DNA of 64,000 nucleotides from Paragyromitra xinjiangensis. Its lineage: Eukaryota > Ascomycota > Pezizomycetes > Pezizales > Discinaceae. Position 1 is the stretch's first letter. Each line of letters opens with the position of its first letter. The notes beneath the pieces were generated by a model. That model did not search any database. It was not told the DNA's origin and worked only from the letters and a program-made list of their open reading frames with translations. Position numbers and translations under genes: made by a program. Where the stretch lies: positions 1,749,001-1,813,000 of the forward strand of contig JBCAMK010000004.1 of the NCBI GenBank assembly GCA_038503065.1, given 5' to 3'. Of this stretch, positions 56,101 through 64,000 are shown in pieces.

Positions 56101-57202
56101 ATGTTCGCAGGTTTTTGAATCTTCACCACATGGTTGGAGTCTGATCTGTTCTCCAGTCCCTGAGGGCTGTCTTCATATGTCTGCGTCCTTCTCTGATGTC
56201 TTCATTCCACCAAGGTTTGGCGAAGGGCGATGGTTTTCGTTTCGGTACATGGATGTTGGCAGCTGCTATGATTGAATCTCGTAGGTGTTGAGCTGCTTCG
56301 TCTAGGTTTGAATGGGTTGGATGGGAGTGTAGGAACTCCCAGATGTCTTTAGTAGTGATGGAGGAAAGGGTGAAAGTTTGTTGGAAGCCGTCCCAGTCCG
56401 CCTTGGCCCAATTAAATTGTTCCGTTGATGGTGGGGGGGCACATTCCAAAGAGTCGGAAGCAATTTCAAACTGAACAACTTCATGGTCGGATCCAGTTGC
56501 AAGGTCTTCCATGACTGCCCAGTTCATAATCAAGTCTGTCATCGGTGAGGAGGAGAAGGCAAGATCCAAAACGGATCTGCCAGTGCCTGTTGGGTAGTTG
56601 TAGGTATAAATGTCAGGCTTGTTAATGAGGGTGTAGTTGAATTCTTCTAGTATAGCTAGAAGAGCTTCATGTCGTTTTGGTGAACGGACTCGTGAGTCCC
56701 AGAGAGGATGGTGGGCATTGAAGTCACCTGCCATGATACAGCGTTCTGGTAGCTTTTGTCCCACAAGTACACGTTCAACTGTGTATTGCGGGTGGCTGTC
56801 AGGAGATCGTTGTGATGCTGCAGGTTGTTCATTGTAGATGTTGAGGAGGGTAAAGGAAGGAATGGAGGGGGTTGACAGCTCTATGGCCTGTACATCTTCG
56901 TTATTGATGATGTCGGGCCTTGGCTGATATTTCAGGAAGAGGTTGGATTTTGATATAAAGGTCATAGTTCGAGGGCGGTTAATACAGCTTGGAATCATTC
57001 TTGCAAATGACCCATGTGATATTGATGTCCAGGAGTTTGGTGGTGCGTCAGGGGAAGTATCGGGCATAACAAAGGGTTCTTGAATAATAACTATATCAGC
57101 CGTTTCTGAGGCTGAGTCGAGGAGGGATAACATAACATTTTGGTTTCTTCGGCAGTTGTGTTGCATCAGGCGGATCTTGTGTGGGTTTGGTTGCACAATC
57201 AT
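53198..57202 (-). pseudogene. A4 ORF2 (EN-RT-RNase H), one nonsense codon
   Basis: Full 1335-codon frame interrupted once. At 56123-56125, after QTPTMW, TGA replaces the CGA (Arg) found in A2 and A3. The endonuclease (GDFNAHHPLW, GSDHEVV), RT (GIPQGSP, YVDD), RNase H (YTDGS, CDNHAAVQR, GNELADKLA) and C-terminal zinc knuckle are otherwise intact. CDNHAAV instead of CDNQAAV near the RNase H acidic residue is a copy-specific change. Confidence 0.92.
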
Positions 57203-58803
57203 TGTTCCACCATGATGTCTTTTTCAGTTCGGGAGAGGTCTGGGCGTGCAACACAGGATCTGTCAGTGGCTTGATGTGTGCCACCACAGTTGATGCATTT
57301 GGGAGGCATGTGGGCGCAGGAGTCAGTGGCTCTGCAAGTCCCACAGAAGTGCTTGTTGGTAGCATGGTCGTGTCCACAGTAGGCACAGGCTGGCTTGGTG
57401 GAGGGGCATCTCTGTAACTTGTGTCCAAACTTTTGACAGTTAGAACATTGGTCACCAGGGCGTGCAGTCAAGTAGGCTCCGGTCCTGTGTCTTTGGCCGA
57501 AGATGAGGATTCCGTTTTTGATCAGTTTGTTGTACATGCTTTTGCTGGTGATGGCAATCATCACCGAGCTGTGGGACTTTCCATTTCTCTTGTCAGGGTG
57601 GGTCATGTAGCGAGGAGGTGCTGCCAGTTTGAGATCACTGTTTTGGTATTCCAGTTCATTTTGCAGGTCGCTCATGCCGGTACGATTGTCGGGGTATTCC
57701 ATGATTGGGACTCCGTGAATGGCAACCTTGTGCCAGGACTCCTGTTTGGAGAGAAAGAGAGCTTTCTCATCGCTTTCCTTCACAACTTTCTCAATGGTGG
57801 CCTTGTGCAGGTCAAAGTCAGTGCTGGTGAATCCATTGCGAGTGTAGAGCAGGAGATTTGCTTTCAGGTTCCAGGAGATTCCTGAGATCTGGAGGCTTTC
57901 TGGTGCTTTGGCAGTCAGGAGTTCTTTGTTGATGGTGTTGCGCAGGACAAGGAGATTGAGGCTTTCTTCTTTCTGATCACCACTGCGTTGGACAATCATG
58001 TTCTTGGTGAGTTCTGGGGTTGGGGTTGTGGGGGTGTCAGTGTTGGCCTTTGCAGGCTTTCCATCTTTCGCCACAGTGGCCCAAGTCTTTGGTGCAGGAG
58101 GTGGAGGAGGGGGAGGAGGTGCTGGCGCGATTTCAGTTGCCTTTCCCTTTCCCTTGTTCTTCTTGGGTTGTTGGGGAGCGGTGGGGATTGTTGTTGCTGT
58201 GATTGCTGGTACGACAGGAGTTGCTTTCAGGGTGCGGTGGATTGAATCCACTTTCCCGATCACAGTGTGGCTCATGGAGCCCAGGGAGGTTGAGATTTGG
58301 GTGGTGAAGTTGCTAACCATCATCTTGAGCTCAGCGATTTCCTTGTTCAGGTGTTCATTCTGTGCCATGAGGTGCTGGTTGACGTTGTTTTGACTCATTG
58401 GGAGTGCAAAGTAGCTGGGAGTGCGTTTGGGAGGGGGAGCAGATTGCTGTTGGTTGCCAAAGGTTCTCTTTGACGGGCCAGCTGCGGATCTGGTCCTGGT
58501 CATTGGTTCTGGCTCGTAGGTGAGGTCAATTCCTCCCAAAGTGTTTCTAAATGATAGAGGATGTGTGGGGGAGTTGCCAGCTGAGGAGAAGAATGGTGGT
58601 GGGAGTGTAATCTTGCGAGCAAATGGTGCCGGGAGAGGTTTGGTGGTGGAGGAAATAGGGTCGCTGCTCATGATGTCAGGAGCATGCTGGCTGACGTTCA
58701 GGAATCGGTTGGTGGCCGTCATGGTAGGGCTGGAGGGAGGTGAAGATGGAGGTACGATGGGAAGTTCCGTATCGTCTTGCATTTCATCCCCGTGGGCAGA
58801 CAT
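57199..58803 (-). CDS. A4 ORF1: intact 534-aa LINE Gag-like protein
   Basis: Same length and architecture as A2 and A3 ORF1, with scattered substitutions (NNVNQHL, GHKLQRC in the first zinc knuckle, GTHQATDRSC in the third). The first-knuckle Phe to Leu change leaves the Cys/His ligands in place. It overlaps the broken ORF2 by ATGA (57199-57202). The protein could still be made, but in cis its ORF2 is truncated before RT. Confidence 0.92.
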   Translation of the reverse strand: MSAHGDEMQDDTELPIVPPSSPPSSPTMTATNRFLNVSQHAPDIMSSDPISSTTKPLPAPFARKITLPPPFFSSAGNSPTHPLSFRNTLGGIDLTYEPEPMTRTRSAAGPSKRTFGNQQQSAPPPKRTPSYFALPMSQNNVNQHLMAQNEHLNKEIAELKMMVSNFTTQISTSLGSMSHTVIGKVDSIHRTLKATPVVPAITATTIPTAPQQPKKNKGKGKATEIAPAPPPPPPPPAPKTWATVAKDGKPAKANTDTPTTPTPELTKNMIVQRSGDQKEESLNLLVLRNTINKELLTAKAPESLQISGISWNLKANLLLYTRNGFTSTDFDLHKATIEKVVKESDEKALFLSKQESWHKVAIHGVPIMEYPDNRTGMSDLQNELEYQNSDLKLAAPPRYMTHPDKRNGKSHSSVMIAITSKSMYNKLIKNGILIFGQRHRTGAYLTARPGDQCSNCQKFGHKLQRCPSTKPACAYCGHDHATNKHFCGTCRATDSCAHMPPKCINCGGTHQATDRSCVARPDLSRTEKDIMVEQ

Positions 58804-60285
58804 GGTTCCGGAAATTTTCGGAAATTTTCGTGTAACGGATACTAAAAATAAATTGCCGAGACAAAAGTTGATTGGACGTTGAAGACCGGAGGCTAATTGG
58901 GTTCCACCGATGGAATGTTCCAGAAGGTAGCAGGTGATGTGCTGTCAGTCAGAATTGCAATATTCCGAGATTTCTGGCGATTTTGGGCGATAAAATGAGT
59001 ACTACTCGGGCGCCTGTGGGCCGATTTGGCTGAAACTAAAAATCCTGGGCCGTAGTATGTAGGCGGCGTGGATGTGCATGTTTCAAGTCAATCGGACAAG
59101 AACTGGTTGACTGGTGACGATTTTGAGGGGGGGCTCGGCGGGTTTTTTGGTGGGGTGAGCCCCAAAGAGGGGAAATGAAGGGGAAAATCACAACAACTTC
59201 TGCAATAGAAGAGATGGATTTCCCAGGAGGTGTAGAAGGGGGTAAAAGGGGGCGCTGATTCCGAATATGAAGTCGGTTTGATGATATCTCTGTTGGTTGT
59301 GGAGTTATTTTCGAAAATTCGTCCTGGTAGAATGGTTGTCGCTTAAGCCTCTGCCTCTCCCTCTGCCTCTAGACGAAGAGGAAGACATTGAGAAGGATCC
59401 TGAACCGACAGGAGGAGGTAGGGTATGTTGGGATGTGTAGGGGGGTGGTGCTGGGCCCTGGAGGGGGTCCCTGGCGGAGGGGGGTGGGAAATCGAGCAGA
59501 ACTTCTGCAGTTCTGGTCGGATCCGAACGAACGAGAGGGCGATCGAACGGGCGCGCTGAGGCGGTTCCAAAAAGCCCGGGGTCGAGCTAATCGGACGAAA
59601 ACTGGTGGAGTTATGACAAAATGCAGATTGCCAAAGTTTGGTGAGGTTTTTGTTGTTGGGGGGGAAAAGAGGGGTAAAACAGCGAATTCGACAACAACTT
59701 TTGCAAATCGAGAGCGATCTCGACGTACAATAGCAGGATCGAACGAGGGCAGCGAGCTGATTCCGAATAATCAAAAATCTCGTTAATCGGAGTAGTATTG
59801 GTGGAGTTGTGACCAAAAAGTCACTTTGGCGTTGTTGTTGTCGGTAATAATGGCGGTGGGTTGGTTGGTGTTGCAGCAGGCGCATCTGAGTGGCATATGT
59901 GTGCATCTGGCGCCTCCTTTGCATGTGATTTGGTCGCATTTGTGGTCTTTGGTGTGGTGGGCGAGTGCGCAGATGGCACAGGCAACTTCTTGCTTGCAGG
60001 TGGCATCGTGGTGTCCAAGTTTTTGACAATTTCGGCATTGGGTGGTGGGATTAATTCGGTGGTATTCGCGTATTTTGCAAGTGGCATTTAGGATGTTGAG
60101 GTAGGTGAAGCCTAGGGTTTTGAGGGTGTGTTTGGATGGCAGAGCGATGATGATGGAAGAGGCTTTTTTGCCAATGCGTTTTTCTTGTGTGGATAGCCAT
60201 CTTGGAGCTTGGGCCAGTTGTACGTCAGGTAGGGCGGCTTGAAGGGCATTGGTGATGGTGGTGGGTGTGACGGGTTCGAGGTTCA

Positions 60286-62129
60286 TCAGTAAAAAAAAAT
60301 TTGCGCCCAATAGGTACATATTCCGCCCGACCGCCTGCTGCGCCTGGAGGTCACTCGCTTTCTGCAGCGCTTCTCCTGGGCGTCGCTTGCTGCTTGCAGG
60401 GCTTCCGGGCGACCTCCCACCATCCGGCAGCGCTGGGCGGCAGCTTGAGTACTTAGCGAATTTTTCTAAGTCCCTGAAAACCCGGGACTTAGCAAAATTC
60501 ACTTCACTCGCTCCCAGGCACTTAGCGATTTTCAAAAATCTAGAGGTCGCTTAGTCATCACTTTGTAGTTGCCAAGTCGTCGCCAAGTCGCCGCTTAGTC
60601 GTCGCCAAAGCAACGCCTAGTAAGACACCAATCTCCACCTCCCCCTATTCCCTCCTGTCCTTCCTACTATTGCTTCCCCCTATTCCCTCCCACCATTCCC
60701 AACCCCGCTGTACCATAGGACTTTGCTAACATCGTGACTTTTAGGCTCGAAGTACTAAGCTCTGTTTGCAAAGAAACTCCTAGGTAACGTCTCGCTTCTG
60801 TTTATATGATTCCCGCTGATATGCCTCCGAGACTCGCTTTGATTCGCTGCTTCCACTTCCACTGCCTCCGCTGGCTGCTTGCTTTCACCTAAGCGAGCTC
60901 AGCAAACAGCTCAATTCGCTGCCTCAGCTTCCTGAGCTTCCGCCGCCTCCTGGAGGTCGTTGATCTGCTGCCTCCGCCATATGGTCGATTCGCTGCTGCA
61001 GCTTCCGCCATATGGTCAATTCGCTGCCTGAGCCTGAGCCTGAGCCTGCGCCAATAGGTCGATTCGCTGCCTGAGCTTCCGCCGCTTCCGCCATATGGTC
61101 GATTCGCTGCCTGAGCCTGAGCCTGAGCCTGAGCCTGCGCCTGCGCCAATAGGTCGATTCGCTGCCTGAGCTTCCGCCGCTTCCGCCATATGGTCAATCC
61201 GCTGCCTGAGCTTCCGCCATATGGTCGATTCGCTGCCTGGGCCTGAGCCTGAGCCTGCGCCTGCGCCAATAGGTCAATCCGCTGCCTGAGCTTCCGCCGC
61301 TTCCGCCATATGGTCAATTCGCTGCCTGAGCTTCCTCCGCTTCCGCCATATGGTCGATTCGCTGCCTGAGCTTCCGCTGCCTCCGTCACATGGTCGATTC
61401 GCTGCAGCAGCCTCTGCTGCCTGCGCCATATGGTCAATTCGCTGCCTGAGCTTCCTGCGCCTGCGCCAATAGGTCGATTCGCTGCCTGAGCTTCTGCTGC
61501 TTGCGCCATATGGTCAATTCGCTGCCTGAGCCTGAGCCTGCGCCTGCGCCAATGGTCAATTCGCTGCCTGAGCTTCCTGCGCCTGCGCCTGCGCCAATGG
61601 TCAATTCGCTGCCTGAGCTTCCTGCGCCTGCGCCAATAGGTCGATTCGCTGCCTGAGCCTGAGCCTGAGCCTGCTCTTGAGCCTGCGCTTGAGCCTGCGC
61701 CAATAGGTCAATTCGCTGCCTGCCTCTGGCAGGTCGTCGACTCGCTGCTGCAGCTTCCACAGAAGGTAGTTTAGCTGCGCCCTCGATATTTGTACATAGA
61801 TATATAGATAGATACATAGAATAAAGCAATTGTCAATGATATTGGTTCCATACAAGTGATTCCCGAATATTTCAGGCCCTACTGCACAAATCCATTCTAC
61901 AGGGCGAACTGCTGCCAAAATCTTGCGGCAGCAAGGGACCACCCACGCCCAGAAGCAGCCCACTACACCTCTTGCTACAGGATGAAACGACCTCCTCCAG
62001 GCGGTCAAAGGTCTAGAAACCATGCCTCCCGGGCGCGCCGAGGTGCTGCAGCAACCTAGCAGAAGGGTAACATTCCGCCCGACCGCCTAGACCTCCAGGC
62101 GGCCAGGGCGGCTTTATCTATTTTTACTG
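60286..62129. repeat. Minisatellite-bearing island between LINE fragments E and F
   Basis: A 1.8-kb insert unlike the surrounding LINEs. Its edges are mirror-like: CATCAGTAAAAA at the left and TTTTTACTGATG at the right. Near each edge, in the same orientation, is ATTCCGCCCGACCGCCT (60319 on; 62071 on). Inside are an imperfect hairpin CTAAGTCCC / GGGACTTAG (about 60458-60504), short AGTCGTCGCC repeats (60560-60615) and the minisatellite. It has no convincing protein gene. It could be a MITE-like or SINE-like repeat; the class is unresolved. Confidence 0.6.
60918..61750. repeat. Complex minisatellite, about 20 units of 31-67 bp
   Basis: Units begin TCRATTCGCTGCCTGAGC and end in either GCCATATGG or GCCAATAGG. 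Variable numbers of GAGCCT, GCGCCT or GCTTCCGCC sub-units in between account for the length differences. Unit length changes by multiples of 3 often enough to keep long minus-strand frames open (Gln/Ala- and Ser/Gly-rich), but start codons and non-repeat domains are lacking, so coding is doubtful. Confidence 0.88.
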
Positions 62130-63485
62130 ATGATAGCTGAATGGGTTTTGTTGGCCCTTGCTTCTGGAGTTGTGAGCCAACGGGGGGTTTGGGCAAGGGT
62201 AAAAGTTGGTACTGAAATGGCCATTTGTTCTGTGACTTCTGCCATTGTTGCTTTGGTGGGGATGCCGTGGATGATAAATTTGGACCATTTGGAATTTGGT
62301 CTGGCTTCGCCGAGGGGGACTTTGAGCAGAGTGCATGCCGTTTCGATTTCCTTTTGATAAGCTTGGCAGATTTGTTCGGCAGATTCATCAGGGCGGGTAG
62401 TTAGGACAAAGTTGTGTCTGGCAGTTTTGGTGCACATGAGGATGGAGGTGTTGCGTGGGGCCAGCTCCTTATTTATTGCTGTTAAGAGGAAAGAGGTTTC
62501 TACTGATGGTGGGATATCGGCGGAGGTTTCCAAGATGATTTGACGGTTGATGGTGGTGAATTGGGGTTGGAAGAGCTTGGGGGGGAGGGCCTTCTTCTTC
62601 TTACCCTTGTTGACTTTGGTGAATGGGGCTGCGGGGGCATTCGCAGCTTGCGCGTATGTCATGGGCTTTCCGTCGTTGAGGAGGGGGGTTTGAGGTTTTT
62701 GAGCAGGTGGTTTTTGTTGTTGGTTGCTGGCTGGTGCCGGGGTTCGAGTGGGTTGGCTGGTGTTCTTGTCAATGGTTTGAAGGGACCTGGCCATGTTGTT
62801 GAGGGTGGTGGAAAGTTTTCCGACCATTTCTTGGAGGATCTTGGTTTGATCCGTGAGTCTGAGGATGTCGTTCTCCTGCATAGCTACTTTGGCGAGGAGG
62901 TGGGTGTTGTTTTCCTCCACTTGGGAGTGAAGTCGAGCAAAGCTGGATTTGGAGAGCCAGGCGAGATATTGTTCGGTGGAGTCTTCGGTGTCAACATCAG
63001 GCATGTAATCCTCATGTTTGCTGAAGTCTTTGAGCCAGTTGGGAGTAGAGTCATCGGGAAGTTCTTGCATTAGAGCTTCATCGATGTACTGGGAATCAGT
63101 AGAGGGTTCAGCATGAGCTGCTGAAGCGAAGAGAGATTGTCCGGTGGAGGGTCCAGGGGTCGCCATTTTAGTTGGTGATCCTGATCGAGCGGGGGCTGGT
63201 GAGGGGTTGGAGAGAGTGCGCTTCTTGTCGATGAGGGGGAGGGTGAAGTTGGTGCCAAAGGTCACCAGCTTCACGGGGGATGGGGAGGGTGTGCGGGATC
63301 TCCTGGGAGGAGTTTGGGGCGGATCCAGGATGAGTTGGGGCAATGCGCCCGATGAAAGGTTGCGAGAGCGGGGAAGTGGTGAGAAATGAAGCCGAAGATT
63401 TAGAGACTTTTTGCAGTGTGTAACGCCGTTGCAACGTAGCTTTTGGAGTTTTGCAGGGATCTTTTTTGCGTGCAGGATGAGGCCC
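62130..63485 (-). pseudogene. LINE F: ORF1 N-terminal and central fragment
   Basis: A minus-strand frame open for about 450 codons. Pro/Ser-rich N terminus, helical segment (VAMQENDILRLTDQTKILQE), PMTYAQAANAP, basic KGKKKKALPPK, and the block TPRWLTTPEARANKTHSA. It stops at the island before any zinc knuckle. E ORF1, on the other side of the island, repeats the PRWL block, so F and E are different elements. The first in-frame ATG well inside the frame is MATPGPS; the true start is uncertain, as the element may be 5'-truncated. Confidence 0.75.
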
Positions 63486-64000
63486 AATTTCCAATTTCCA
63501 ATTTCATTTAATTTAGACGATCGCTAACCTAACTAGCTACCGAATGGTACGCGTATAAGAATACATGACCTCATCCACCGCCAACCTCTCTTCCCCGTTA
63601 ATAAAAACATCATACAAAATAAAGAAAATTCAATACAAAACGTAACAAAACACACACGAACAAACACAATCAAACAATATAAATCAAAATCAAAAATAAA
63701 ATAAATGAAATATCCCCAGTAACCGGAAACAAAAGAACAACTTCCCCCGCCCGGATTACCAATTTTCATTCTTTAATCAAGCAAATTGCAATTAGAAATT
63801 GCATCCAAATATGTATTCGAGGAAAGTTGAACCAAATTATTCATACGAATAAAGTGAAGTAAGTCTGTTGCATTGGTGTTATTTAATATTGCTGTGTTCC
63901 AATTGCTTCCCCATTGTGGGCGTGATGAGGTGTTCAGCGGGCAGTGTAGAGCCAAATGGACTGATGATGATGTTTCCCCGCATGCGCATATCGTTGGGGG
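63486..64000 (-). mobile_element. LINE H: 3' end (runs off window)
   Basis: Contains the ORF2 C terminus (63773-64000), an approximately 270-bp T-rich 3' UTR and a tail of tandem GAAATTG units (minus strand; CAATTTC on plus, about 63484-63506). The tail differs from the TAAA tail of A/B/C and the poly(A) of D. It abuts fragment F. Confidence 0.65.
63773..64000 (-). CDS. H ORF2 C-terminal end (partial)
   Basis: The frame enters from the right edge reading TICACGETSSSVHLALHC, the Cys/His knuckle typical of LINE ORF2 C termini. It continues to a TAA at 63773-63775. About 75 codons are visible. The RT and any RNase H lie outside the window. Confidence 0.7.
   Translation of the reverse strand, partial: PPTICACGETSSSVHLALHCPLNTSSRPQWGSNWNTAILNNTNATDLLHFIRMNNLVQLSSNTYLDAISNCNLLD

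Larger units (their letters stand above)
52763..59344 (-). mobile_element. LINE A4: full-length family A element
   Basis: 6582 bp on the minus strand within the B4 ORF1 start, with perfect 14-bp TSD AAGCCTCTGCCTCT (52749-52762 and 59345-59358). Canonical 5' end GCGACAACC (plus TT extra bases) and TAAA tail. ORF1 is intact and ORF2 has one nonsense codon. The 3' UTR is very similar to A3. Confidence 0.93.
51257..59388 (-). pseudogene. B4 ORF1 (Gag-like), open except for the A4 insertion
   Basis: ATG at 59388 (MSSSSSRGRGRGRGF). Fifteen codons later A4 intervenes, and the frame resumes at 52748 to stop at 51257. Removing A4 and one TSD copy gives 511 codons with no stop. The protein matches B1 and B2 throughout and ends RMVT. 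It was evidently intact when A4 landed. Confidence 0.88.
50935..59845 (-). mobile_element. LINE B4: gag-only family B element, interrupted by A4
   Basis: B4 segments are 50935-52762 and 59345-59845. The 5' end ACCGACAACAAC is at 59845 and the TAAA tail starts at 50935. It lies in E ORF1. The target AATGGCGGTGTGTTG (50919-50933) recurs as AATGGCGGTGGGTTG (59849-59863) with one mismatch. It carries the complete family layout: 5' UTR, ORF1, shared 3' UTR box (51163-51202), stem-loop and tail. Confidence 0.88.
45219..60285 (-). mobile_element. LINE E: decayed element interrupted by C2 and B4, both ends missing
   Basis: Minus-strand pieces are 59846-60285 (ORF1), 50205-50934 (ORF1 end and ORF2 endonuclease) and 45219-47959 (ORF2 RT to RNase H). 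The E 5' end is lost at the minisatellite island and its 3' end is replaced by A3. It differs clearly from A and D in sequence (for example Asn/Thr/His-rich ORF2). Its sequence continues across C2 and B4 once the inserts and one TSD copy are removed. Confidence 0.82.
50841..60285 (-). pseudogene. E ORF1 C-terminal part, interrupted by B4
   Basis: Pieces 60285..59849 and about 50933..50841. Joined across B4, the frame reads CCNTNQPTAIDCPEKMKTRA and ends NNRND-stop. It contains APRWLSTQEKRIGKKASS and zinc knuckles CRNCQKLGHHDATC and CAICALAHHTKDHKC. The ORF2 ATG lies inside its end as ATGATTAA, an 8-nt overlap (50841-50848). The N-terminal half is missing. Confidence 0.82.

Noticed and set aside
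60918..61750. Possible CRISPR array
   Set aside because: Units vary in length, have no unique spacers, and the genome is eukaryotic.
60889..61829. Minus-strand frames of 206 and 131 codons rich in Gln/Ala and Ser/Gly
   Set aside because: They lie wholly in the minisatellite, whose units often change by multiples of three, so openness is expected. There is no unique domain or start context.

Overview
The window looks like a filamentous ascomycete (Pezizomycotina) chromosome. Its host genes have several short GT-AG introns (about 60-170 bp). Two are recognisable fungal proteins: the sulfur-controller F-box protein SconB/Scon-2/Met30 and the autophagy scaffold Atg17. The transposons are Tad/I-like LINEs and a Ty3/gypsy element. 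I could not fix the species.

Layout. 1-11.1 kb is host DNA. It holds the 5' part of sconB (minus), a divergent promoter region with an exact match to the CYS3/MetR sulfur-regulator consensus, four-exon atg17 (plus), about 6 kb of gene-poor DNA with one inverted-repeat element, and a five-exon DUF2235 hydrolase-like gene (minus). A solo gypsy LTR with a perfect 5-bp target-site duplication (TSD) follows at 11.8-12.5 kb.

From 12.56 kb to the end the window is almost entirely nested retrotransposons. I name LINE families here: A (about 6.58 kb, ORF1 534 aa plus ORF2 1334 aa; copies A1-A4), B and C (about 2.25-2.3 kb, carrying ORF1 only; copies B1-B4, C1, C2), D (ORF2 without RNase H, poly(A) tail), E (decayed, with RNase H), F and H (fragments at the right edge). 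Reconstructed nesting: A1 received a 376-bp foldback element and B1. B1 received B2 and A2. A gypsy element (G1) landed at the B1/A1 junction. D inserted in the 5' LTR of G1 and C1 in D. B3 inserted in the G1 gag gene, and A3 adjoins B3. E contains C2 and B4, and B4 contains A4. Beyond E lies a 1.8-kb minisatellite island, then F and H.

The most interesting system is the pair B and C. These are gag-only half-LINEs, comparable in concept to mammalian HAL1 or Drosophila HeT-A. They keep long ORF1s with zinc knuckles but have no endonuclease or reverse transcriptase. They still move as defined units with about 14-bp TSDs. They share with autonomous family A a conserved 3' UTR box, a terminal stem-loop and a TAAA-repeat tail. 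The simplest reading is that family A enzymes mobilise them in trans. A3 has both ORFs open and is the best candidate driver. ORF1 and ORF2 of A and D overlap by the tetranucleotide ATGA, which suggests stop-restart translation.
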